DNA of 64,000 nt from Nocardioides sp. zg-1228 (GCF_017086465.1 NZ_CP070961.1:2604001-2668000), one strand, 5' to 3'. Shown: positions 10,835 to 20,495, counted from the stretch's first letter. Notes: a model not told the origin generated them from the sequence alone. Translations and numbers: made by a program.

Positions 10835-10940
10835 GGGGGTTCCTCCGAGGTGGGGCCGGTCGGGTCCACTCCACCGTGACACACCGGGGCGGACCCTCCC
10901 GCATCGAGGTGGGCCGGGCGCGTCGCGGGCGTGGCGCGCC

Positions 10941-11444
10941 TCACGCCCCCGGTCGCAGGAGCGGCACGACCGCGGCGCGCACCACGTCGGGCACGGGCAC
11001 CACGGGCCGGTCACCGGTGCCGCGCGCGTTGTCGACGTAGACGTGGACGAAGCGGCCCTCGGCCGCCGCCTCGTCCGAGGGCCCCTGGAACAGCCCGATG
11101 CGGTAGACGATCGAGCTGGTGCCGACCCTGTCGACGACCAGGCCCATCTCGATCGGCTCGGGGAAGCCGATCTCGCGGAAGTAGTGGCAGCCGGTCTCGG
11201 CGACCACGCCGATCTGCGGCAGCGCACGGACGTCGACGCCGGTGGCCTCGTAGAGGTGGGCGTTGACGGCCGTGTCGAACAGCTCGTAGTAGGTCGCGTT
11301 GTTGAGGTGGCCGTAGGCGTCGTCGTCGCGCCACCGCGTCGTCGCGGTGCGCCAGGCGACGTAGTCGGCGCGGGTCGGCCGGCGCCGACGCGTGCTGGCC
11401 CCTGCGACGCTCGCGGCGGGTTGCGCGCTCGACTGCTCGCTCAT
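10941..11444 (-). CDS. Acyl-CoA thioesterase, hotdog fold
   Basis: 167-aa protein of the 4-hydroxybenzoyl-CoA thioesterase/YbgC type. The core motif RWRDDDAYGHLNNATYYELF carries the catalytic Asp and the HLNN signature of the fold, and the rest follows the hotdog pattern (GVVAETGCHYFREIGFPEPI). About 28 residues of disordered N terminus precede the domain. The ATG overlaps the smc stop codon by 4 nt (ATGA), so it is translationally coupled to smc, although no functional link is known. The acyl-CoA substrate cannot be predicted. Confidence 0.88.
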   Translation of the reverse strand: MSEQSSAQPAASVAGASTRRRRPTRADYVAWRTATTRWRDDDAYGHLNNATYYELFDTAVNAHLYEATGVDVRALPQIGVVAETGCHYFREIGFPEPIEMGLVVDRVGTSSIVYRIGLFQGPSDEAAAEGRFVHVYVDNARGTGDRPVVPVPDVVRAAVVPLLRPGA

Positions 11445-14400
11445 GCGCTCTCGGCGTCGCGCAGGCGCTGGCTGATGACGGCGGACACGCCGTCGCCGCG
11501 CATGGTCACGCCGTAGAGGGCGTCGCCGACCTCCATCGTGCGCTTCTGGTGGGTGATGACGAGCAGCTGGGAGTTCTCGCGCAGCTCCTCGTAGATCTCC
11601 AGCAGCCGCCCGAGGTTGGTGTCGTCGAGGGCCGCCTCGACCTCGTCGAGGATGTAGAACGGCGAGGGCCGGGCCTTGAACAGGGCGACCAGGAAGGCGA
11701 CGGCGACCAGGGAGCGCTCGCCGCCGGAGAGCAGCGAGAGCCGCTTGACCTTCTTGCCCGCCGGGCGGGCCTCGACCTCGATGCCGGTGTTGAGCATGTC
11801 ACCGGGGTCGGTGAGGACGAGCCGTCCCTCGCCGCCGGGGAACAGCCGGGCGAACGTCTGGTCGAAGGCCTTCTCCACGTCGGCGTAGGCCTCGGTGAAG
11901 ACCTGCTCGACCCGGGTGTCGACCTCGCGCACGATGTCGAGGAGGTCCTTGCGGGTGCGCTTGAGGTCCTCGAGCTGCTCGGTGAGGAACTTGTGCCGCT
12001 CCTCCATCGCGGAGAACTCCTCCAGCGCGAGCGGGTTGACCCGGCCCAGCATCGACAGCGCCCGCTCCGCCGCGCGCAGCCGCTTGACCTGCTCCTCGCG
12101 GACGTACGCCGTCGGCGCGGGCGGCTCCTCCCCCTCCGGCACCTCGCCGGTGAACGGGATCGGGGCGTCCGGGCCGTAGTCGGCGACCAGGCCGTCGGGG
12201 TCGAGCCCGAGCTCCTCCAGCGCGCGCTCCTCGAGCTGCTCGATGCGCATCTTCTGCTGGGTGCGGGCCATCTCGTCGCGGTGCACCGAGCTGACCAGCT
12301 CGTCGTGCTCGCGGGCGAGGTCGCGCAGCCGGGTGCGCACGGCCATGAGCTCCTGCTCGCTGCCCTGCCGTGACTCCTCCACTGCGGCCCGCTCGTCAGC
12401 GGCGAGCATGACCGAGCGCTCGAGCTGGTGCAGCACGACGCGCACGGCGGACGACACCGCCTCGGCGGCGCGTCCCTCGCGGATCAGCCGCTCGCGTCGC
12501 TCGGCGGCGCGGGCGCGGGACTCGCGCTCGGCCTGCGCGGCCCGGAGCAGGGAGTCGGCGCGGCCGTGCAGCGCGCGGGCACGCTCCTCGGCCGTGCGCA
12601 GCGCGAGCCGGGCGTCCATCTCGTCCTGGCGCGCCTCGCGGGCGGCCTCGGCCAGCCGCTCGCGCTCGCTCGTGTCGGGCTCCTCGTCGGTGACGTCCTC
12701 GGCGGCGGCGAGGCGGGCCTCGAGGTCGACCAGTCCGGCGAGCGCGGTCTCGCGGGCCTCGCGGGCCGTGGCGATCGCCCGCTCGAGCCGGTCGGCCTCC
12801 CCCTTGGCGGCACGGGCCTGCGAGCCGTACTGCCCGAGCTCCTCGGCCACCGCGGCCAGCGTCGCGTCGGACTCGTGCAGCTTGGCCAGCGCGACGTCGA
12901 CGCGCTTGACGGCGTCGTGCCGCGCGGCCTCGAGCCGCGAGATCTCGAAGCCGAGGCGCTCGGCGGTCGCGGTCGCGTCGGCGAGGCGGGTGCCGGCCTC
13001 GTCGACGGCCGCCTGGATCTCGATCAGGCTCGGCTGGCTGGACGAGCCGCCGGCGGCGAAGTGCGTGCCGAGCAGGTCGCCGTCGCGGGTCACCGCGACG
13101 ACCTCGGGGTGGTCGGCGACCAGGCGCCGGGCGGCCGCCAGGTCGTCGACGACGGCCACGCGGTCGAGGAGACGCACCAGCGCGGGACGCACGTCGTCGG
13201 GCGCGGCGACGACGTCGACGGCGTAGGTCGCGCCGTCGGGCAGGGCCGGCCAGTCGCGGTCGGTGGCGGGCGCGCCCCCGAGCAGCATCCCCGCGCGGCC
13301 GAGGTCGTCGGCCTTGAGGTGGCCGATCGCGTCGAGGGCCGACGCGGCGTCGGAGACCACGACGGCGTCGGCGGCGGAGCCGAGCGCGGCGGCCAGCGCC
13401 GTCTCGTAGCCCTGGTCGACGTCGAGGAGCGCGGCGACGGAGCCGAGGAGCCCACCCACCTCGTCGGTCGCGGCGAGCAGCGCCCCGGCGCCGTCCTTGC
13501 GGTTGAGCCCGAGCTCGAGCGCGTCGCGACGCGCGACCAGCCCGGTGCGCTCCCGCTCGGCCTCCTGGGCGTCCTCGCGGGCCCGGGCGAGCTGCTCGTC
13601 GATCTCGTCGAGGGCCGCCACGGCGTCCTCGTGCTCGGTGTCGAGGCCCTCCTCCCCGGCGTCGAGGCCCGCGACGCGGGTCTCGAGCGCGGTGAAGTCG
13701 CGCTGCGCGCGCTCGGCGCGGGCGACGGCGTCCTCCCGGGCCTCGGTGAGCCGTTGGATCTCCGCATCGGCCGCCTCGGAGCGCGACTTGAGCGCGTTGA
13801 CCTGGCCGGTCAGCCGGGCCAGGCCCTCGCGGCGGTCGGCGGCGGCGCGCTGGAGGGCCGCGATGCGCTTGTCCTCGGCGACCGCGGCCTCCTCGGCCGC
13901 CCGCTTGGCGACGACGGCGGCGTCGAGGGCGGCCCGCTGCTGCTCGACCTGCTCGGCGATCTCCGCCTCCTGCCGGCGCACCCGCTCGGCCTGGGCCTCG
14001 AGGTCGTCGGGGTCGCGACCGGAGTCGACGGTGTCGCCCTCGCTCGCGCCGGCGGCGTTGCGGATCCGCTCGTCGGCCAGCGACGCGGTGCCGCGCAGTC
14101 GCTCCTTGAGCCCGGACAGGGCGAACCACGTCTCCTGTGCCGCGGCCAGCCGGGGCAGGTCGTCGCGCAGGGCCGCCTCCAGGCCGGCCTCCTTCTCGCG
14201 TCCGGCGGCGATCTCGGCCTCGACCTGCTCGCGCCGCTGCACCAGCAGCGTCTCGTCGGCCATCTCGGACTCGAGGGCGGTGCGCGCGCTGACGAGGTCG
14301 TCGGCCAGCAGCCGCGCGCGGGCGTCGCGCACGTCGGCCTGCACGGTCTGCGCCTGCCGCGCCACCTCGGCCTGGCGGCCGAGCGGCTTGAGCTGGCGGC

Positions 14401-14995
14401 GGATCTCGGAGAGCAGGTCGGCCAGGCGGGTGAGGTTGCCGTCGGTGGCGTCGAGCTTGCGGAGCGCCTTCTCCTTGCGCTTGCGGTGCTTGAGGACGCC
14501 GGCCGCCTCCTCGATGAAGCCGCGGCGGTCCTCGGGGGTGGCGTGCAGGATCGAGTCGAGCTGGCCCTGGCCGACGATGACGTGCATCTCGCGGCCGATG
14601 CCGGAGTCGCTCAGCAGCTCCTGCACGTCGAGCAGGCGGCAGCTGCTGCCGTTGATGGCGTACTCCGAGCCGCCGTTGCGGAACATCGTGCGGCTGATCG
14701 TGACCTCGGCGTAGTCGATCGGCAGAGCGCCGTCGGAGTTGTCGATGGTCAGCTGCACCTCGGCCCGCCCCAACGGCGGGCGCCCCGACGTGCCGGCGAA
14801 GATGACGTCCTCCATCTTGCCGCCGCGCAGGCTCTTGGCGCCCTGCTCGCCCATCACCCACGCGAGGGCGTCGACGACGTTGGACTTGCCGGAGCCGTTG
14901 GGGCCGACGATGCAGGTGATGCCCGGCTCGAGCTGCAGCGTCGTCGAGGAGGCGAAGGACTTGAACCCCTTGAGGGTCAGGCTCTTCAGGTACAA
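11441..14995 (-). CDS. smc: Chromosome segregation protein SMC
   Basis: 1184-aa condensin ATPase that compacts and segregates chromosomes. Walker A GPNGSGKSNVVDALAWVMGE lies at about residues 32-51. Two long coiled-coil arms flank a hinge near residues 510-640 (VGGLLGSVAALLDVDQGYE). The C-terminal half carries the ABC signature LSGGERSLVAVAF and Walker B FYILDEVEAALDD. The start is TTG at 14995 (read as MYLKSLTLKGFKSF), supported by GAGGAG 6 nt upstream and by the conserved N terminus. The length is normal for the family. It is followed by the overlapping thioesterase gene. The scpA/scpB partners are not in this window. Confidence 0.97.
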   Translation of the reverse strand: MYLKSLTLKGFKSFASSTTLQLEPGITCIVGPNGSGKSNVVDALAWVMGEQGAKSLRGGKMEDVIFAGTSGRPPLGRAEVQLTIDNSDGALPIDYAEVTISRTMFRNGGSEYAINGSSCRLLDVQELLSDSGIGREMHVIVGQGQLDSILHATPEDRRGFIEEAAGVLKHRKRKEKALRKLDATDGNLTRLADLLSEIRRQLKPLGRQAEVARQAQTVQADVRDARARLLADDLVSARTALESEMADETLLVQRREQVEAEIAAGREKEAGLEAALRDDLPRLAAAQETWFALSGLKERLRGTASLADERIRNAAGASEGDTVDSGRDPDDLEAQAERVRRQEAEIAEQVEQQRAALDAAVVAKRAAEEAAVAEDKRIAALQRAAADRREGLARLTGQVNALKSRSEAADAEIQRLTEAREDAVARAERAQRDFTALETRVAGLDAGEEGLDTEHEDAVAALDEIDEQLARAREDAQEAERERTGLVARRDALELGLNRKDGAGALLAATDEVGGLLGSVAALLDVDQGYETALAAALGSAADAVVVSDAASALDAIGHLKADDLGRAGMLLGGAPATDRDWPALPDGATYAVDVVAAPDDVRPALVRLLDRVAVVDDLAAARRLVADHPEVVAVTRDGDLLGTHFAAGGSSSQPSLIEIQAAVDEAGTRLADATATAERLGFEISRLEAARHDAVKRVDVALAKLHESDATLAAVAEELGQYGSQARAAKGEADRLERAIATAREARETALAGLVDLEARLAAAEDVTDEEPDTSERERLAEAAREARQDEMDARLALRTAEERARALHGRADSLLRAAQAERESRARAAERRERLIREGRAAEAVSSAVRVVLHQLERSVMLAADERAAVEESRQGSEQELMAVRTRLRDLAREHDELVSSVHRDEMARTQQKMRIEQLEERALEELGLDPDGLVADYGPDAPIPFTGEVPEGEEPPAPTAYVREEQVKRLRAAERALSMLGRVNPLALEEFSAMEERHKFLTEQLEDLKRTRKDLLDIVREVDTRVEQVFTEAYADVEKAFDQTFARLFPGGEGRLVLTDPGDMLNTGIEVEARPAGKKVKRLSLLSGGERSLVAVAFLVALFKARPSPFYILDEVEAALDDTNLGRLLEIYEELRENSQLLVITHQKRTMEVGDALYGVTMRGDGVSAVISQRLRDAESA

Positions 14996-15140
14996 CGCGG
15001 GCTCCTCACCGGATCAGACCGCTCCCACCGTCCTCGGGGAGGCTGAAGACTGGGGACGCTCAGCGCGGCTCACCCTACGGCACGGGCGCCCGCCGGAGCC
15101 GGTTGCACGCGGCGTGGCACGAGGCCCGTCAGGAGGCCGC

Positions 15141-16232
15141 TCAGCGACCCAGTACGTCCCGGAGCGCGGCCAGCACCAGCTGGACGGCGTCGGGGCGGGC
15201 GTTGCGGCCCATCAGCCCGATCCGCCACACGCTGGCGGCGTAGGCCCCCGCACCCGCGCCGATCTCGATGCCGTAGGTCTCGAGGAGCTGCGCGCGCACC
15301 GCGGCGGAGTCGACGCCCTCGGGCACCTTGACGGTCGTGAGCTCGGGCAGCCTGCTGCCCTCCTCGGCGAACAGCTCCAGGCCCAGGTCCTGCAGCCCCG
15401 CCTGCAGGGCGTCGCCTGCGGCCTGGTGCCGCGCCCAGACGGCCTCGAGGCCCTCCTCCAGGATCCGGGTCAGGCCACCGTGGAGGCTGGCGACCATCGC
15501 CGTGGGCGCGGTGTGGTGGTAGGTCCGCTGGCCGCCCTTGGACGCGGCCTCGCCGACGTAGCCGCCGAGCATGCCGAGGTCGAGGTACCACGAGCGCGGC
15601 GTCTCGACGCGGCGCTCGAAGGCGCGGTCGTTGATCGTGAACGGCGCGAGGCCGGGCGCCACGCCGAGGCACTTCTGGGTGCCGGCGTAGCCGATGTCGA
15701 CCCCCCAGTCGTCGGCGCGCAGCTCGATGCCGCCGATCGAGGTCACGGCGTCGGCGAGCAGGAGGGCGTCGCCCTTGCCGGCGCCGAGCGCCGCGATGTC
15801 GGAGCGCGCGCCCGTCGAGGTCTCGGCGTGGACCGCGGCGATGATCGCCGGCGAGTCGTGCGCCGACAGGACGCGGTCGACGTCGACCGGCTGCCCCCAC
15901 TCGTGCTCGACCGCCACGACCTCGGCCCCGCACCGCGCGGCGACGTCGGTCATCCGCTGGCCGAAGAGGCCGTTGACCGCCACCACGACGACGTCGCCGG
16001 GGTGGACGGTGTTGACGAACGCCGCCTCCATGCCGGCCGAGCCCGTGGCGCTGAGCGGCAGCGTGCGGGCGTTGTCGGTGCCCCAGACGGTGCGGAGCAT
16101 GTCGCAGGTCTCGTCCATGATCCGGAGGAACTCGGGGTCGAGGTGGCCCAGCAGCGGCTCGGCGAGCGCTCGGGTGGCCTCGGGGTAGGGGTTGGACGGG
16201 CCGGGGCCGAAGAGGTGCCGCTCGCGGATCAT
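15141..16232 (-). CDS. Alanine/serine-glyoxylate aminotransferase family PLP enzyme
   Basis: 363-aa class V aminotransferase that probably transfers an amino group to glyoxylate to give glycine. The PLP lysine sits in GTQKCLGVAPG, and the N terminus HLFGPGPSNPYPEAT is the family hallmark. Cofactor-binding ATGSAGMEA and the Asp in LLLADAVTSIGG are intact. It lies 28 nt downstream of a glycolate-oxidase gene, which would supply glyoxylate, giving a glycolate-to-glycine route. A TACGGT box 7 nt before the ATG may give it an independent leaderless transcript. 2-aminoethylphosphonate transaminase is an alternative, but no phosphonate genes are nearby. Confidence 0.88.
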   Translation of the reverse strand: MIRERHLFGPGPSNPYPEATRALAEPLLGHLDPEFLRIMDETCDMLRTVWGTDNARTLPLSATGSAGMEAAFVNTVHPGDVVVVAVNGLFGQRMTDVAARCGAEVVAVEHEWGQPVDVDRVLSAHDSPAIIAAVHAETSTGARSDIAALGAGKGDALLLADAVTSIGGIELRADDWGVDIGYAGTQKCLGVAPGLAPFTINDRAFERRVETPRSWYLDLGMLGGYVGEAASKGGQRTYHHTAPTAMVASLHGGLTRILEEGLEAVWARHQAAGDALQAGLQDLGLELFAEEGSRLPELTTVKVPEGVDSAAVRAQLLETYGIEIGAGAGAYAASVWRIGLMGRNARPDAVQLVLAALRDVLGR

Positions 16233-16239
16233 GGGACCG

Positions 16240-16245
16240 ACCGTA
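16240..16245 (-). promoter_or_regulatory. Candidate -10 element of a leaderless promoter
   Basis: TACGGT on the minus strand lies 7 nt before the ATG of the aminotransferase at 16232. No Shine-Dalgarno is present. Confidence 0.45.
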
Positions 16246-16260
16246 GCGAATCTCCGGTGC

Positions 16261-17621
16261 TCACAGCACCGCCCCGGGGTTGAGGATGCCGGCCGGGTCG
16301 AGGGCGTCCTTGATCCGACGGGTCAGGGCCATCACGTCCTCGCCGAGCTGGTCGGGGAGCGCCGACTTCTTCGTGCGTCCGACGCCGTGCTCGCCGGTGA
16401 TCGTGCCGCCGAGCGCGATCGCCGCCTGCAGGATGTCGTCGAAGGCGGCGCGTGCCCGACGCTCCGAGGCGGGGTCGGCCGGGTCGTAGACGATGATCGG
16501 GTGGGTGTTGCCGTCGCCAGCGTGGGCGACGGTCGGGATCTCGACGTCGTGGAGCGCGGCGATCCCGGCGACCGCGGCCAGCAGGTCGGGGAGCAGTGGC
16601 ACCGCGGCCCCGACGTCCTCGAGCAGCAGCGCACCGCGCGCCTCGATCGCCGGGAAGGCCATCCGCCGCGCCTCGACGAACATCTCCCCCTCGGCCGGGT
16701 CGTCGGTGAGCACGACCTCGCTCGCCCCGGCGGCGACGCAGGCCGCCTCCACGACCGCGATCTCGGCCACCCGGGCCTCCCCCGGCGCGTCGGACTGGAC
16801 GAGGAGCAGGGCGCCCGCGGTGCGGTCCAGGCCGCGCGGGGCGTGGTCCTCGACCGCGTTGATCGTGGCCCGGTCCATCAGCTCCATCATCGAGGGCCGC
16901 AGCGTGCGGCGCACGGCGACGACGGCCTCGGCAGCGGCGACGACCGAGGGGAACGACGCCACCAGCGTCGCGGGTGGCAGCGGCACCGGCACCAGCCGCA
17001 GGATCGCCCGGGTGACGATGCCGAGCGTGCCCTCGGAGCCGACGAAGAGCTTGAGCAGCGACAGGCCCGCGACGTCCTTGATCCGTTTCCCGCCCAGGGT
17101 GATCAGCGTGCCGTCGGCGAGGACGACGTCGAGGCCCAGGACGTAGTCGGTGGTGACGCCGTACTTCACGCAGCACAGACCACCGGCGTTGGTCGCGACG
17201 TTGCCGCCGATCGAGCAGATCTCGAAGGACGACGGGTCGGGCGGGTACCAGAGCCCGTGCTCGCGCGAGGCGGCCTTGACCTCCGCGTTGAGCGCCCCGG
17301 GCTCCACGACGGCGACCTGGCAGTCGGTGTCGTCTCGATGCCGCGCATCCGCTCCAGGCTGAGCACGATCCCGCCGTCGACGGCGCTGGCGCCGCCCGAC
17401 AGTCCGGACCCGGCGCCGCGGGGCACGACCGGCACGCCGTGCCCGGCCGCCCAGCGCACCGCGGCCTGCACCTGGGCGGCGTCCTCGGCGCGCACCACGG
17501 CGAGCGGCGTGCCGGCGCCGACGTCGCGCGACCAGTCGTAGCGGTAGGTCTCGAGCGTCGCCGGGTCGGTCGCGACGACACCCGCCGGCAGCGAGCGGAC
17601 TAGACCGGGGAGTGCTTCCAT
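16261..17621 (-). pseudogene. glcD: Glycolate oxidase GlcD-like FAD-linked oxidase, frameshifted
   Basis: Encodes an FAD-binding type 4 oxidase oxidising glycolate or another 2-hydroxy acid. The N-terminal part (start ATG 17621, MEALPGLVR; FAD motif PRGAGSGLSGG) runs to GIVLSLERMRGIET. The homology then continues in another frame from DTDCQVAVVEPGALNAEV to the end, including FAD-oxidase C-terminal motifs HAGDGNTHP and GEHGVGRTKK. The break lies at about 17328-17338. One missing base (for example in a Glu-Ile-Asp-Thr-Asp stretch) would restore a single frame of about 453 codons. Both halves otherwise look uncorrupted, so the lesion is either very recent or a sequencing error. It precedes the glyoxylate aminotransferase by 28 nt. 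Confidence 0.85.
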
Positions 17622-17696
17622 CCGACCATCGAACCACTCGTCGCGCGCGAAAGGACCGGATCGAGCCTCGACGCGCATCGGTCCGCGGGCAGCCCC

Positions 17697-17702
17697 TAGG
17701 CT
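17697..17702 (+). promoter_or_regulatory. Candidate -10 element of a leaderless promoter
   Basis: TAGGCT lies 7 nt before the ATG at 17710. The intervening CCCCGGC contains no ribosome binding site. Confidence 0.5.
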
Positions 17703-17709
17703 CCCCGGC

Positions 17710-18990
17710 ATGAGCGAGATCACGTACGACGACTCGACGGCCGAGCGAGCCGCCGCGTCGGACGCTCCGCCGCGGGCAGCACCTGACGTCCCGCCAGACG
17801 CCCCGCAGCTCGACATCCTGACGTTGCGGCGGTCGTTGCTCCTGGCCGACGTCGACCTCGGCGCCGGACGCAGCCTGGAGGTCGGTCCGCTCGCCGCTGC
17901 GATCATCACGCGCGACATGGCCGACGTGCGCTACGTCGACGTGGTGGACCGCGACGGCCTGGTCGCTCACTACGGCGTCGACTCGTCCGTCGACGTCGAC
18001 CTGATCCCGGACATCGACTTCTGGCTCACGCGCGAGGACGGTTCGGTCGGCACGCTCGCCGAGGCGGTGGCGCCGGCCGCGCCCTTCCAGCACGTGCTGG
18101 CCAGCCACGTCATCGAGCACGTGCCCGACATGATCGGGTGGTTGCACGACGTGGCGGACGTGCTCGTCGAGGGCGGCGACCTCCTGCTCGCCGTGCCGGA
18201 CCTCCGGTTCTGCTTCGACGCCCGACGCTCGCCCGCGACCGTCGGGCAGATCGTCCAGGCCCACCTCGACGGCGACCGCATCCCGTCCTATCGCGCCGTC
18301 TACGACCACGCCCGCACGGCCGTGCACTTCCCTGCCCACGAGGCGTGGACGGGGAGGTGGCCGGAGCAACGACTCAACCCGATGTCCGCGGTCCGCCCCG
18401 CCATCGAGCGCCAGCAGCGAGGTGACTACGTCGACTGCCATGTGTGGCCGATGACGCCGGTGCGGTTCACCGACATCGTCATCGACCTCCTCGAGCTCGG
18501 ACTGGTCGACTTCGCCGTCGAGCGGGTCACTGCGACGCTTCCGGGCCACCTCGAGTTCTACGTCACCCTGCGCCGCCTCCCGCGCGAGGGACGGAACGAG
18601 GCCGTCGCGACGGCGCTCGCCCAGCTCGCCACGATCCGCGACGCGTTGCCCGACGAGGAGCGGACCTGGCCGCACCAGGTGCGCGAGCGCGAGCTGGTCG
18701 CGCTCAACGACGACCTCCAGCGCCGTCTCGCGCGCGCGGAGGAGCAGGTCGCCGAGCTGGTCGGCGCCCGTGACAGCGCACGTGCCCAGCGCGACCGTGT
18801 GCGTGCGCGGCTCGAGAAGACACGGGCCAGGTTGGCGAAGACGCAGGCCACGCTCGCGAAGACCCAGGCCAGGCTCCAGCGAGCGCGCTCCCGCGGCGAT
18901 CGGCTCGCGGCGAGCCTGGAGAAGGAGCGGAGCCGGTGGACCGCGCGGCTGTCGCGTCGCCTGAGGCGCCTGGCCCGGGTCGATCGCTGA
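17710..18990 (+). CDS. SAM-dependent methyltransferase with C-terminal coiled coil
   Basis: 426-aa protein. Residues about 35-250 form a Rossmann methyltransferase of the Methyltransf_11 type, with the SAM-binding region SLEVGPLAAAII and the post-motif HVLASHVIEHVPDMIGWLHD followed by DLLLAVPD. The last 110 residues are a basic coiled coil built from a seven-residue repeat (ARLAKTQATLAKTQARL). Such methyltransferase-plus-coil proteins are typical of glycan modification loci, where the coil can set chain length or bind partners; that role is inference here. It stands alone, convergent with the MFS gene (1 nt between stops) and divergent from glcD. Confidence 0.78.
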   Translation: MSEITYDDSTAERAAASDAPPRAAPDVPPDAPQLDILTLRRSLLLADVDLGAGRSLEVGPLAAAIITRDMADVRYVDVVDRDGLVAHYGVDSSVDVDLIPDIDFWLTREDGSVGTLAEAVAPAAPFQHVLASHVIEHVPDMIGWLHDVADVLVEGGDLLLAVPDLRFCFDARRSPATVGQIVQAHLDGDRIPSYRAVYDHARTAVHFPAHEAWTGRWPEQRLNPMSAVRPAIERQQRGDYVDCHVWPMTPVRFTDIVIDLLELGLVDFAVERVTATLPGHLEFYVTLRRLPREGRNEAVATALAQLATIRDALPDEERTWPHQVRERELVALNDDLQRRLARAEEQVAELVGARDSARAQRDRVRARLEKTRARLAKTQATLAKTQARLQRARSRGDRLAASLEKERSRWTARLSRRLRRLARVDR

Positions 18991-18991
18991 G

Positions 18992-20236
18992 TCAGGCGGC
19001 GGCTGCGGCGACCTCGTCGTTGTGGGCGATGTGTCCCAGCGAGCGCCACACGAGCGCGAGCGTCACGCCCGAGCCCACGAAGGCGAACCACCACGGCGCG
19101 GTCAGCCCCCACGCGCCGGCGATGAGCCCGCCGAGCAGCGAGCCGAGGAGCATGCCGCCCATCACGCAGATCATGTAGACCGAGCCGACGCGGCCCTGCA
19201 GCTCGGCCGGCACCGCGCGCTGGCGGACCGCCTGCGACAACGTGCCCCAGACGAAGGCGTACGCCCCGAAGAAGAGCATCAGGGGGTACGCCGCCCACGG
19301 CGAGGTGGTGAGCGCCATGGCGAGGTGGAAGACGACCTCCGCCAGCAGCACCGCCCGCATGAGCGTGGCCAGCGGCACCAGCCGCTCGAGGCGTCCGTAG
19401 GAGAAGGTGGCCAGCAGGCCGCCGATCGCCGAGGACGTGGTGAGCAGGCCGAAGCCCGCCTCGCCGATCCCCACCCGCTCCAGCGCCCACAGCACCAGGA
19501 CCGACCACGGGGCCGCCCAGGTGACGTTGAAGACGACGATGATGATCGCCAGCGTGCGCACCGGCGGGTTGCCCACCAGCCAGCGCACCCCGTCGGCGAT
19601 GTCCTGCCGGAGGTGGGTGTCGACGTCGCCGCGGACCGCCCCCGGAGGGGTGCCGATGCGCGAGACGAGCACCACGCCCACGACGATGCAGGCGACCGTG
19701 ACGGCGAACGGCCAGACCATGCCCACCGAGAACAGCAGCGCGCCGACGGCCGGACCGACGAGCTGGTTGCCCGTGATCATGCCGGCCATCAGCCGCGAGT
19801 TCGCGATGCCGAGGTCGCTCTTGTCCACCAGCATCGGGGTCAGCGTGCCGGCGGTGGCGTCGACGAAGGTCTCGGCCGTGCCGAGCGCGAGCAGGGCCGC
19901 GAGCACGAGGGCGATGTTGACGTGGCCGGTCGCGATGACGACGCACAGCCCGGCCAGGACGAGTCCGCGCACCGAGTTGGCGACCATCATCACCAGCCGC
20001 CGGTCGAGCCGGTCGGCCAGCGCGCCGGCGAACAGCCCCACCAGCAGCCACGGTGCCTGGAGGGCGATCATGGCGGACGCGACCAGGATCGGGTTGCGGG
20101 TCTGCGACGCGACCAGCAGCGGGCCAGCCGCGATGAGCGCCCCGTCGCCGAGGTTGGTCACCCAGGACGACCCGACGAGCCACCGGAAGCCCGTCCCGAG
20201 GCGCGCCGGGAAGACGGTCTCGACGATGCGACTCAC
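18992..20236 (-). CDS. MFS transporter (EntS/MFS_3-like exporter)
   Basis: 414-aa major facilitator with about twelve transmembrane helices. The loop 2-3 motif GALADRLDRRLVMMVAN and the early WVTNLGDGALIAAGPLLVA segment resemble the MFS_3 group, which contains siderophore and drug exporters. The central loop (GTPPGAVRGDVDTHLRQDIADGVRWL) is cytoplasmic. The start is GTG at 20236, with TAGGCT 9 nt upstream that could be its -10 box. No biosynthetic partner lies nearby, so the substrate is unknown. Confidence 0.85.
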   Translation of the reverse strand: MSRIVETVFPARLGTGFRWLVGSSWVTNLGDGALIAAGPLLVASQTRNPILVASAMIALQAPWLLVGLFAGALADRLDRRLVMMVANSVRGLVLAGLCVVIATGHVNIALVLAALLALGTAETFVDATAGTLTPMLVDKSDLGIANSRLMAGMITGNQLVGPAVGALLFSVGMVWPFAVTVACIVVGVVLVSRIGTPPGAVRGDVDTHLRQDIADGVRWLVGNPPVRTLAIIIVVFNVTWAAPWSVLVLWALERVGIGEAGFGLLTTSSAIGGLLATFSYGRLERLVPLATLMRAVLLAEVVFHLAMALTTSPWAAYPLMLFFGAYAFVWGTLSQAVRQRAVPAELQGRVGSVYMICVMGGMLLGSLLGGLIAGAWGLTAPWWFAFVGSGVTLALVWRSLGHIAHNDEVAAAAA

Positions 20237-20282
20237 AAGCAGGTGAGCCTACGGGGGCGGCACCGCCCGCGCACCGCGGTTT

Positions 20283-20477
20283 TCAGGCGGGCTGGAGGTC
20301 CTCGACGACGCGCTCGCCGACCAGGGCCGCCGCGGCCAGCCGGTCGTTGTCGGCCTCCAGCCGCAGCACCAGCGCCTCCAGGTCGGCGACCCTGCGGCGG
20401 AGCCGATGGTTCTCGGCGGCGAGGACGGACGTGGTCCGCACGTCGCTGTGCACATGACCCAACAGCGCCTTGGCCAT
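20283..20477 (-). CDS. Small coiled-coil protein (64 aa)
   Basis: Not assigned to a family. 64 residues, ATG at 20477 with a GAAAGG ribosome binding site about 7 nt upstream. Residues 18-60 form a leucine-zipper-like helix (ENHRLRRRVADLEALVLRLE) with regular Leu/Val spacing, so a dimer is likely. It sits between mutM and the MFS gene on the same strand. An FHA- or DivIVA-like function cannot be claimed. The Shine-Dalgarno lies inside a 12-bp palindrome. Confidence 0.65.
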   Translation of the reverse strand: MAKALLGHVHSDVRTTSVLAAENHRLRRRVADLEALVLRLEADNDRLAAAALVGERVVEDLQPA

Positions 20478-20483
20478 GGGGAG

Positions 20484-20495
20484 CCTTTCGAAAGG
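20484..20495. promoter_or_regulatory. 12-bp perfect palindrome over the ribosome binding site
   Basis: CCTTTCGAAAGG is a perfect dyad immediately upstream of the coiled-coil gene and contains its Shine-Dalgarno GAAAGG. Binding of a dimeric regulator or RNA folding could control this gene. Confidence 0.4.
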
